From assembly GCA_030272585.1 (NCBI GenBank), contig BSYQ01000009.1:4588001-4652000 (forward strand): a stretch of 64,000 bases of DNA. Reading direction: 5' to 3'. The number at the start of each line of letters is the position of its first letter. The first letter of the stretch is position 1. The position numbers were made by a program, and so were the translations under genes. This DNA is from Bryopsis sp. KO-2023 (Eukaryota; Chlorophyta; Ulvophyceae; Bryopsidales; Bryopsidaceae). The notes under the pieces are model-generated. The model was not told the DNA's origin, searched no databases, and was given only the letters and a program-made list of their open reading frames with translations. Of this stretch, positions 12,347 through 23,203 are shown piece by piece.

Positions 12347-12914
12347 CCCTCACCCCTCTCTTGGTGTAATTCCGACCGCCTTGGTGCGGATTTGTGGGAC
12401 AGAACTCATAGCTGATTCGACATTGGTGCTGAAAATCATGGAAATGGAATTTTCTGTCACGTGACCAGCCCGCGAGAGCAACCGGTTTCTGTTCGTCTTC
12501 GCAGTTTCACTTTTGTTTTTGTCGGTTGACGACTGGTTGATTTCCAAAGTTCTATGCTGGAATTGAGATTCGTTTCAAGCCACATGGGTGTTTTTCAAGT
12601 GTGCATAGCTTGAATGAGGAATCGGTATTGCGGTGGATTTATCATGGGCGACGAGTCGGTGCCTGAGAAGAAGAAGAACGAAAGAAGCAGAGGGGTTGGA
12701 AGATTTTCCAGACACTGGTTGAAGGATTCTCCAGATATCCCATTCGATGTCGCGATTTCGTAATAATAAGCAGACTGCTTGCAAAACGTTGGGTGGGGCA
12801 TGCGCCCCAGTCCGCATTTTCTTTCCTCCTATCTTCTATATTGCTTTTTTCTGTCTTTGTCTAGAATCTGGACTCTCGAGCGACCATATTTTCCAGCCGT
12901 TCCCACCACCACAT
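12347..12914. other. Spacer between ZYP1 3' end and the PAN-like gene
   Basis: Contains the ZYP1 3' flank and the promoter of the PAN-like gene. No coding exon can be supported and no clear promoter element was picked out. Confidence 0.5.
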
Positions 12915-15900
12915 CTACTTCTCGTTGTCGAAGGTATAAGGATCAAACATGCACGCATCTCCGAAAATGCTCTTTGCGGCTGATTCCCCCGGCCCCCCGC
13001 CACGCGCGTCCCTACCCGCCCCCTTCCTGTATCTCTTTTCGCGTTTGAGGGTATCTTGCGTGTTCAACGTATCCCCAGTCAAGTTCGACGGCCTCGCCAC
13101 GGTGTGTTGGAGGACTTCGCATCGCTTCCTCTTGACGTCTCGTCTCAAACGCGGCGCTGGTTCGGCCTCCTCTCGCGGTTTTTCGAATCGAGGGAGGGGC
13201 TGCTGTTGAAGGTGAGGCTTCTGATCGTTGGGCCTGGGTTGAAGCGGGGATCGAAACTGATCCGCCTTCGGTTTCTGGTGGTTTTGAGCTTTCGCTTTCC
13301 TCAGGCCCAAAGCGGCGCCTGCAAGAGTAGGCGTCAAGACGTCAATGACCAGCCAAAAAGACGTCAGCCACCCCTGCTGGCGCTCTCACTAACGAACCTT
13401 GGTTAATCCTTACATCATTTATCCCGCTGAGATTTCGTCCAAAAATAATTTCCGAAAATAGCAAAAGGAGGGATAATTTCTGTAGCATCTGCCGTGTCTG
13501 ACACAAACATTCATTTTTTTTCTCTCTCGACTCATTCCATCAAGAGGATCTAAGCCAAAAACACCACACCTCTTTGCTCAACCTCCCGGATTCTTCCATT
13601 GACTTGATTGAATAGCAACGCTTGCTTCTCAGCTTCAACGTGTGCTACCTTCAGTTTCGCCTCCATCTCGATTATCTGTGTGTTGGCTTTCTCGAGCGCA
13701 TTCTGGGTGTGTTGAAGCCTGGACTGATGCATTTCAGATTGCTCCATCGCCTCATTGACCTGGGGAGGTAAATCAGAGTTTAAAAAAACCCAGGACATGC
13801 AAAAAAACACAACCGACGCAACCTGCATTTTTTTCATTTCGACATAATTATTTGTTTCCAGGAATCCTACCCTTTGATGCATTTCTTGGAGAAGATTTTC
13901 TCGATCCAGTTTAACACGATGTCCAAGATTCTCTCTCTCTTCTGCATGGTGCTCCTTGATTTGCTCGATTCTGTCCTCCGCCTCAGAAACCTGTTTTTCA
14001 CAATGCAAGATGGATGCCGAATCTAAACTGAATCTTGGACCTTTTTAAAAAAACGTTATTCTTAGAACCACTCATTTGCTCGGTGAGCGCTCCTGCCCTC
14101 GATGCTACAGATTAAAAAAAAAAAACAAAAAAAAACTGAAGAGATGAATTAAGTCAACACCTGGAGGTATCGCCTTCACCAATCCTGCATACTAATCTCC
14201 CGTTTCTTTTTACCGTATGGTTCGAGCACCTGTGATTGGGATTGTCTCTTGAAATATAAATAAACAAACGGTTTCTTTCTTTCAGTAAAATCAATTTGGT
14301 GCATCCCGAATCAAATTGATCAAGAGAGTTTAGTCATTTGAGGCCGCAAGTCTACCTGGTGTTTCAAATCTTGCTTTTCCTTCTCGTGCGCTTTTTGGAT
14401 TTCAGCGACGGACTCCGAATGTCCCATCGATCTGGCTTGCATTTCTTTTTCGTGCATTTCCTGAGCATCTGCAGCGTCTTGTTTGGCCTTAGCGATGCTC
14501 TCGGAAAAATCCTTCTTCAGCTTTTCCATTTCTTCTTGCTGTTTCCCAACGTCCGTGGTGTGAAGTGCCCGGATCGAATCCATTTCTTGGATGCATGCTT
14601 CATGCTTCTTTTGTGTTTCAAGATTTTCAGTTTGCAGGGTTGCGATTTGCTCTTCGTACTGAATTCGAAAAACAAAAAGTGCCGGAAAGCTTTGTTATTT
14701 TTTCAATTTTTTTTGCTTAAAAAAATGAGCAGTCCGTAACAACCATGTTTTTGCTTCGACACCTTTGGAACTCGTTTTTTTTCTTTCCCCTTAACTGCAC
14801 CTTTTTGATGGTTGCATCAGATTCTGCTTTGCTCTTTGTTTGAATGTCTTCCAATTCCTGTACAGAGCACCACAACAAAATTTCACATCCAGAAAAATGA
14901 CATTGACAAGAACTCTTCTCAGCTTGACTTCGAAAATTTCCATTTTGACCAAACAAGAAATCGAAAACAAAAAAACTGTCAAAACCTTGTTTCTTTATGT
15001 TTCTTTTTGTTTCCCTGACACTGGTTAAAAAAACGTTAAAATTTCTTGGAAGAAATGAAAAAAATCAACATTGCTCTACAAACTCATTCACAGAAAAACA
15101 CTTCCGCAAAGCAAAGACAGGTTTTGTGGAATTATTGACAGCACCACCCATCGACTTACCCTTGCTGTCCTCTCGGCAAAACGCTGAACTTTTTTCTCTG
15201 CTGAATCCTGCGCCTGGCTCAATTTCTGTTGCAAAACGGACTCTGTCTCGGCAGCACTTTTCTTGAACTCCTCCAATTCTTTCTCCAATTCGTTCAATCG
15301 GCTTTTTGATGCTGTCTGTGCAACACATAATCATGGTGGTTTATTCAAAACATGCACTACCCTGAACTGGGATTATGTTCCAAAAACGATTATTGAACGA
15401 GATGTCAGGCAAAAAAACACCTCTGTCTCTGTGGATTCAGCTTTGAGTTTTGCCACTTCGATTTGTGCACTTTCCAGCTCAGCCAAGTGCCTTTTGAGAG
15501 TCTCCTGGAGCTGTTCCTGCAAAAATAACAAATCCCAGCATGTTTCAATTTCCTACAGGCCAAAGAAATAAGATAAGTTTTTTATTTTTTTTATGGCATC
15601 AAATTGAAACCATGGAAGAAAATTCTGCAGGAGAAGTCTTTATCAGATCGTTAGAGAATTCCATAGGAAATGCATGGTGACTTAACGACAACTGCTCCAT
15701 GTTTTGGAAAACGCCAAAACGAATCTATCTTGTGGAAAGTTCCACCTCGATGTACTGGGAGAAAATTTTGCAATAAGATAAACTGGGAAAATAAGATAAG
15801 TTGAAAAAAAAACTACAAAAAAAACCCCCAAGCGAGATAAGATGAGGTGTTTAAAAAAAATCCTTCAGCAAGATAAGTCGACAAAAAAATCCTCAAGCGA

Positions 15901-18900
15901 GATAAGATAAGTCGACAAAAGAATCCTTGAGCAAAATAAGAGAAGGTGAAAAAAAATTCCTCACTGCTCAGCTCCTTTTTTTCCACCGGCTGGCTTACTT
16001 TTTCGGTGTTGGATTCTTGAAGAGCAGCGATCATCGAGTTTTGTTCCAGCTGGACTGATGCAAAATTCTCTTCCAGCTCCTTCATTTTGTGCGAAAGATT
16101 TTCCACTTGCATTTCGGACGCGTTGATTTCCTCCAAAGCACTCTCCAACTCTTTTTCTTTAGCCTCCATGCCAGAATTCGCATTCTGAAGGAAATATAAA
16201 AGAAAAAAACAACAGTGCAGTGAAGCTGGTGTTTTTTTGTTTTGTTTTTTACAGCAGAAGCATTGTTCCATGCTCGGAAAAACAATGGAATTTTTCTAAG
16301 TACCTCTCATACAAAGGTATTATCTGTTAAATAATTCTAACGGGTTATATTCAAAATGGAAGTTTTTTTGGTTTTTTGAAAAAAGGGGGGGACTTACCTT
16401 GAGTTTGAGTTCTGCTTCTTCTTGTTCTATAACTGCAGCTTGGATTCTCTGTTGCATTGCATGCATATTTTGCTCGTCGTGTTCGTGCTTTTTGAATGCA
16501 TGCTTGAGCTCCTCTGCAAGATTGCTGTTCTGCTGTTTCATTGCCATGATTTCTTTCTGTGGAAAAAACAAGAAAAAAAAAACACTGAAAGGATGAATGA
16601 AGTTTAGTTGAACTGTGGGGAGAAAGGAGAAAAGCTGAGGAAAGCAGAAAGAGAAAAATAGAAAAGCGATAGGATGAAACACACAAAACATCTTTGTTTA
16701 TTTCTAAATAAAAAAAAGGGAAAAACCTCCCTCTTCTGCTAATAAATGTCGCTTGAGTTTTTTGTAACGTTTCCAGAATTTAAAAAAAATAATTGTTTCC
16801 TCCTATCCCCCTCTCCAAAAAAAAGGTGTAAAAACAAATAAAAACAATACAAAACAATACAGATCCACATGTATTTTTGTACTGGTTCACCTGCATTGAA
16901 GTGCACTTTTCATGCATGTTATTTTTTTCATCCAAAATCCTTTGCTCCAGAGCAAATTTTTCTTCAGAGGCTCGTTGGATGGTAGCGTTGGCACCTTGAA
17001 TCTGCTTATTCAGCTCCAAAATTTTTTCCTCCCCTGAAGCTTTCAATTCGTTCTACAAATAAAATAATAATAATAATTAAAAAAAAAAAAGCATAAAAAA
17101 TAAAAAAGAATAATCCTGCAGACCTCAGAGACTCGAGCCCATTATATTTTCAACACCGAAATTCTCAAAAACAAATTCTATCAAAATCAATTTTAGGCTT
17201 TCTGGATTCATTTCTATCTTTTGAATCAATTTTTACCATGCAAAAAAAAAACAAAAAAAAACTCCACGAGTGTTTTGTGTCGACAGATTTTTATTTTGAA
17301 GAATTCTATAACCATAATCGGAAAGCATCCATTTACATAGCTTACCAGCATTCGTTCTAACCGCGTGCACTCTGACTTCGAAACGGTTTTCTCTCTTTGT
17401 AATTCTTCCTTTTCACTTTGCAGCTTGCTGGCAGCCATCATCGCTGATTCAAAAATGAAAAAGCAGCACACATATGTTTATATTTTTTTTACAGAACTCG
17501 GTTCCATTTCCAAAAAACTTATTGAACTTAAGAACCCCCCCCCCCAAAAAAAAGAGACAAACATGACCGCCATTACCACCAGGCATTCTGCTCCCTGCCA
17601 CATATTCAAAAAATATATATTTTACCTTCCTCTAATCTCTTTTCGGTTGCATCTCTCTTCTTGTTTAGGTCATCGCAATGCTGCGCAAAGTCCTGGCACA
17701 TGGAAAAAAAACTGCTGAACACAGATTTCGACACATTTCTTTCCATAAAATGTACTGGGAAAAAGCAGAGTGGAGAGATACCTCGCAAAATTTCGTCTTT
17801 TCGTTGATTCTTCCGGAAAGCTCGTTTTCGAGGCCATCCACTGACAAAAACAAAAAACGGAACGCTTATTCATTAAATCCTTGCACCACCCTCGCAAATT
17901 TTCACTCCCCAAGGAGACAAACCACCAATACATAGTTCGCACAACCATCCAACATTTTTATTTTCGGGCGCAAATTATCGAACATTTTCTGGGTTGGCTG
18001 GTGCTTGGAATGCATAGATATTTCAACCTTTTTTTTTTTTTAATTCACTCACCTCGATTGCACTCTGATCCCAGTTCATCCACAGCCGCTTTCAATCCAT
18101 CATGCAATGCTTGAACCACCCCCACTTTTTCTAACACCAGCTGGACTTGGGTCTGGTCTGAAAAGACAAAATAAAAGAAACTGAAAGCGAAAAAACCCCC
18201 ATATTATACGTATTTTTGAAATTGAAATTATATTACACAGGGGCAAAATGGCGAGTGCAGCCCGTTCAAAGGCAATATACATACATGCAGTAAAACAATT
18301 GTTTCATTTCTTAATAGTGTCATGTCCCAACAGATATTTCGTTCTGAGGAGACAAATTCCAAACTGATACTAGCAGACATTGCATGAGTCAGCATCAAAC
18401 TGACTTGCAATTCACCCCCCCCAAAAAAAATAAAAAAAATAAAAAAAATACACAGATAAATGCAATGAAGCATTACTACAGAATCTCCCCTTTCTCTTTC
18501 CTTTCTTTTTTTCTTCCTTTCTTGCCCTTTTCTCTTGCTTAAAAAAAACTTTCTTTTTCCTTGAAAAGTGAAAAGAAACCTGGTTGCTTTCTTATTACCA
18601 TCTTTTATTCGTGCACGTAGCTGCGCATTATCTTGCCGTTCTTTTGCAAGACCGGACTCCAGTTTCGATTGCACCAGTTTTGATTCTTCAAGTTTTTTTG
18701 TCTGGAAAACACACATACCACATCAAAAGCGATTATGTCGGCATTGTTTATAAATCCAACGCCCCTACGATCTAAAAAAATGCTTTTTTTGAAATCGCCA
18801 CCATCCTGCCTCTTTGATCCATCATGAACAGCATCAAACTATATTTAGATTTCTGCATCGACAGCATGAATTTCTTTACTTGGAGAAATGTAGACCCAAC

Positions 18901-19511
18901 ACTAAAATTCTCAGTCGATTTTTGTTGTGCAAATAAGTGATATGAACGCCCCATATCATCAAGAAAAATGTAATATAGTTAATGTAAAGGTTACGCTTGT
19001 CAAACGTACAAAGACTTCGATGTTTTGCTTCGCTGACTCTTGCTCCTCCACAAATCGATCTGAGTGTGTCAGCACCACAAAATGCTTTAGGCATCTCGCA
19101 TGTCTGACAGAAATTCTTCAACAACTTGTGAAAGCAATCCACAGCACAAAACATGTCCAAAATCAGGGATGTTCTAATATCTGTTGCAAAAACTGAACAA
19201 ATATTATGTAATATGGATATGCAGGTGGTCATGCCACTCAACCACAATCCAGCAGGCCAAAAACATTTCCATGGATTTTTTCGATGGTCAGTGCGGTTTG
19301 CTGACCAACCAGCCCTAAATCCTGCCCTACCCGCAGTTTTCTTGAGGTGATCGAGCGCAGCGCCGGCGGTGGAGGGTTGGCCCATCATGTTCATCTGCTG
19401 TCGCAACGCCCCTGCATTTGATGCATTCAGCCCCCGACCCTGCCCTTGAGTTTTTGGAATTGCTGGCGCTTGTCTGCGGCGTGTCGCAGATAAGTATGTG
19501 GATTGGGCCAT
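12915..19511 (-). CDS. ZYP1: ZYP1-type synaptonemal complex transverse-filament protein
   Basis: Meiotic coiled-coil protein bridging paired chromosome axes. Exons: 19331-19511, 19010-19059, 18599-18701, 18053-18157, 17782-17840, 17626-17692, 17346-17443, 16891-17052, 16398-16556, 15999-16184, 15421-15516, 15160-15315, 14801-14857, 14356-14658, 13871-13990, 13570-13759 and 12915-13318. All junctions are GT-AG, all phases agree, and the sum is 831 residues, close to the roughly 860-870 of Arabidopsis ZYP1. Evidence for identity: the start of the coil, LKKTADRFVEEQESAKQN, aligns without gaps to the plant ZYP1 coil start; NAQLRARI falls at the expected place 35 residues later; and the protein ends FDPYTFDNEK, like the DPYAFD end of plant ZYP1. 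The first 60 residues are a basic disordered head, residues 60 to about 700 a near-continuous coiled coil, and the last 134 a basic tail. An unrelated coiled-coil protein is possible but unlikely given both ends. Confidence 0.86.
15775..15960. repeat. Imperfect tandem repeat in a ZYP1 intron
   Basis: Four to five copies of a roughly 35-bp unit built on AAGCGAGATAAGAT plus a short A run and AATCCT, with GATAAGTCGAC in the best copies. It sits in the intron between exons 15999-16184 and 15421-15516. Confidence 0.7.
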
Positions 19512-20331
19512 GATCGTCTGGCGAATCCTCCGCCGCCAGAAAGCAACGAAGACTCACTGTGCGTCCTTATTCAATCTCAGTTATCTTTCTTGTGTTTCTG
19601 GAAGGGCTTTCTGTCGGGACAATGATCGTTGGGCTTTGTGAAAAACGCTGAAGGCAGAAAAGGGAAACTTGAGAGGGTGATTGCGCCCTCATGTATGACG
19701 ATGTGACCGCGACTCGTTAATCTCGATTGAAAAGGAACGTAAACTGTGGAGGCTTAACGCCTGCATCCTGCGCTTTGCATTCTTTCCAATTTTTTTGGGG
19801 GGGTGGTAGGTCCCCAGTGCAGCCAAGCTTAAGCAGTGAGCTTTCAGCTCAAAGGCGGCGGCCCTGCCAGAAACCGATTTTTCAGGAGCTTCTACCTCAG
19901 GTTTCGTCAGTCCAAAGGCTGGGAACTTAGGACACCAAGAGCCCGCTTCCTCAAGAACATCGCTGCTCTGGCAAACGCGCCCATCTCTTTTGCGCAAACG
20001 ATACTTTAGAACGCGTGCATGCGTAAGCACTCATGATGGGCGTCCGACCCCTCTGTCGGCGCCTCCATCCCTGCCGCCATCGCCCCCTGTCTGCCAGGCG
20101 GGAAAAAATCGGGGTATCATGGCTGGAAGGCGAGCGAATGACGCCCCACCAGACGCGGGAACAGATGCGCGTTTCTGTCATTGTATCCGCATGGTGGTGT
20201 TTCTGGCAAATGCGCTGCGTCAGTGATGTCAATTGACATCGATGTGACGGGGGGAAGAGAAGGTTAAGGGGTGACGAGGATGAGAGACCGCGCATCGCAG
20301 CAGGAGGGTGGAGGAGATATCAGGGCCCGAA
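19512..20331. promoter_or_regulatory. Divergent intergenic region between ZYP1 and 8-cysteine protein A
   Basis: The 820 bp between the two start codons must carry both promoters. It is less AT-rich than the spacers to the left. I see no clear TATA box and no coding exon. Confidence 0.35.
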
Positions 20332-21315
20332 ATGGTGCGCCCGGGTGCAGCAGTGAAAGTCTTTTTGGTGGCGGCGGTGGCGCTCAGTGTTTCGTGCGAT
20401 TCTGCCGATGGACTGGTGTTCCGGTTTTTTAACCGGCTTCGGGTAACTTTTCACCCAGTGACACGAGATAAAAGAGTGAAATCCACGACCAATCAAGCTG
20501 TTTTCTGCCCGCATAAAATGTGCGTAGCTTTTCCCCTTGCGAGAGTTGTTTGGAGACCGACAGCCCCGTGCAGTCCTTCCTTTTGATATGGACCTGTATT
20601 CCACATCTTGACGACCATAAAACACCTCATTTTGAAACACATCTGCTCAACTTACTGGGTAATTGAGGGTCGAGAGGATGCAGATATGTCGAGCTGATCT
20701 GGAAAAGAAAAAGCAAAGTCCTTCCTTTTCTGAAGGAGGGGGGGTGGCTCTGCCGTTTTGGGCGCTGCTGACCCCTTTCGACTGTCTGTCCAAAAATAGG
20801 GTGGAAACGATGCCCGTGAAAGTGGAATCAACAGCATCCAAGAGCTGGACAACCAAGGCCCAGCGCAAAAGTTGAACCGCATCACTGTGGGGGTGGGACA
20901 ATTCTTATCAACTGGCAGTCTTTGCGGGATCAACAGCATAAAGATGCTGGTGGGCTGCGAGCCTCAGTACACCTACTTCAGGCGCTCATTCGGCCGGCTG
21001 TTGGGTGGCCTTTTTGCACCTTATGTCAGACCTGAGGACCAGACACGAAAATACCTGGAGGCCATGCCGTTGCCTCCCTCACGCATGTGCTGTGAGGGCT
21101 CCAGGATATTCCATGACAATCTGTGTGGATGCGACCCCAACACCATCCTGGCATTCAGAAATTTGGGGATTTTTGACCCCCTGCAGACTCAACCATTTGC
21201 ACATTTTCTGTATACCGAACGGTGCGGTGCGATCACGGTGTTGGCCGAGGATTGCCCAAACGGGAGTCCTTTCGATAAGATAAGCAACGGTCGCAAGCTG
21301 CTGAGCTCGGCTTAA
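20332..21315 (+). CDS. Secreted 8-cysteine-motif (LTP-like) protein A
   Basis: Exons 20332-20415 and 20800-21315 give 199 residues. Exon 1 is exactly a 28-residue signal peptide (KVFLVAAVALSVSCDSADG). The mature protein has eight cysteines in the order C, C, CC, CxC, C, C with spacings 10, 43, 10, 1, 30 and 9. That order is the signature of the plant prolamin/nsLTP superfamily, though the segment before CC is much longer than in standard LTPs. Conserved blocks shared with the paralogue at 37069 include GINS, MLVGC/LLVGC, MPLPPS, FDPL and CPNG. Intron phase and position are also shared, so the two genes are duplicates. Lipid binding in the wall or apoplast is an inference from the cysteine order only. 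Confidence 0.78.
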
Positions 21316-22945
21316 TAATAAGGATATGGTTGGATTTCAAGGAGCAAATGCATGGTAATGAGAGAGAGAGAGGGTTAATGAAAGTTTTTTGTTGTACAAT
21401 AATCTAAGGTAATGGTGGAATAACACAATGTTCTGTGCAATGACAGGGAGGGGGGGTTTCTCTGGGTTTTTGGCGACCCTGCTTTTTTTTTCCGATATAT
21501 ATATATATTTTCTTGAACAACAAAAAAATAAAGAAAAAAATCTAATTATTATATATCTTACATTCATTTTTTTACACGTTAGTCCGCCTGCTTCTCGAAA
21601 TCTGTGCAGCGACAGATTTATATATATATATCTATTTACACACGTATTTATGTATATTTTTGTACTGACGTGGTGTTTTTCATCCGCTGTAGGAATGTCC
21701 TCTCCTTGCAACTCAGTCAATTGAAAGATTTTCACTATTTCAGGTCTGGCTATGTATTTCAATGGCAGAAGCAGTATGGTGGACGATTGGGCAATATTGA
21801 TCCATCTCTCTCAATATATATTCGTATCAAAAAAAAAAAAAAGGACTCGTATTTTTTGTCGGTCCAGGATTTATCGCATGCATATGGTATTTTTGACTAT
21901 CTATCATGATGTGCAATCGCATCGGTGTTTGGGACGTGATTTTTTTTGTTTTGTGCAGTCCTGTTTTCTCATACCGAAACAGGCAGAGTGATCTACAGCA
22001 TCGTAAAAAAACAGCAACAATTTATGGGTGGTCATTGTTACAGATGACTCACTGATAAAGTAGGCATCATAGATAAAGACAAGATTTGGCATGTGGAAAG
22101 TTGGAGGATGGGTCATGATTTCTCATGGGTCATTTCAACAATTGGATGCAGCTCAAACGATTGTCACTTGTGCTGACTGTAATTATTTTGTCGTGAATTG
22201 GTGAAGGCTGTACTTGAGAGTTATGCGTGAGTAGATTTTCATTCCAGCTGTTCGTTTTTTCTTTTTTTTATATATTAGAGTTAATCGGTGCTGTTTGGAC
22301 ATTACTCTGTGAATTTCACCATTTTGCAAGCATGGATGCCATCAGAGATGGCCTGATCAAAGGACTGTCTACTTCCAATCGGATAACACCAGTTTGTAAG
22401 CATTTTTTTTCTTTTAATTAATTAATTCCATGTTCATGGAAAAAAAACCTGTTTCAAGATCCAAAGAAACACGGTAAAGTATTGAATCGATCTCGCCAGG
22501 TCCTTGCGCCACGTAGCTCGCTCCTCTTTCTGGGTGTAAAGAGTCGACGGGAGTTCGAACCCGGCAAGTTCCAAGGACCGACCCCCCGAGTACCTTTCAC
22601 TCCCGCTCCGGCGGCCATAGTGAGCCCACTAGGAACAAGGCGAGAGGCTATTATCACCGTAAAACCGGTTAGCCGTCAAAAAGGTTCCGGGCAAATGATC
22701 GATAATTGGGGATAGGAAAAGCGGGGTCCTTCCAAACGTCCCGGCCTTTCGGAGGGGCGCCCTTGTGGTGTGGTGGTTCGAACCCACCCCGGGATAATTC
22801 GCGAACTTCGTTTCGTTCTTTCTTTGAAAAAAAAAAAATCTTTCGCGAAAGCGCGTAATATTTCCTTGGTTTCGTGGAACGGAGTGTTTTCTTCGCGCAC
22901 TTTTTTTCCTCTTGTGTTTTAGCCTTGTTTGCTTGTTTGAACTTA
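21316..22945. other. Spacer with AT microsatellites and tRNA-like boxes
   Basis: Contains TA runs (21497-21506, 21620-21635), A and T homopolymers, and no supportable gene. The last 500 bp are less AT-rich and carry two tRNA T-arm-like sequences, listed separately. Confidence 0.5.
22500..22800 (+). repeat. Possible degenerate tRNA-derived repeat (two B-box-like sites)
   Basis: Near 22550 a T-arm-like GAGTTCGAACCC follows a D-arm-like GTAGCTCG about 35 bp upstream. Near 22780, GGTGGTTCGAACCCACC is a perfect 5-bp stem with a TTCGAAC loop. Neither folds into a full tRNA by eye. The layout after the first box (GTTCC, GGACC, GACCCCCC) loosely resembles the tRNA-like modules inside the hAT elements of this window. 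Confidence 0.35.
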
Positions 22946-23203
22946 TGTTCCACACAGACTGATTACAGTCTGACTAATCGGAATAGATTGTTGTGAGGAA
23001 GTTAGACGATCGAGAGGAGGGAAGAGTTAGATCGATGTGAGGAAGTTAAGTTACTGGAATGGATGTGAAACGACGCTTGACAGAAACTGGGGAAGGTATT
23101 TATCGGGAAGGAAACCCGGAACAATCTAACAGTGTAAGAAAGACTCAAACGATCCACAGCTCGTTTCACGCAAGGATTGGGAAAACATGGGTTTCACTGT
23201 ACA
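22946..23203 (+). repeat. E1 5' LTR (258 bp)
   Basis: Starts TGTTCCACACAG and ends CACTGTACA. Compared with the 3' copy it holds 131 extra bp between two AGT trinucleotides. Confidence 0.93.

Noticed and set aside
13056..13406. Plus-strand frame opposite the ZYP1 last exon
   Set aside because: The minus frame joins in phase to the preceding ZYP1 exon and ends with the family C-terminal motif; the plus frame is a shadow.
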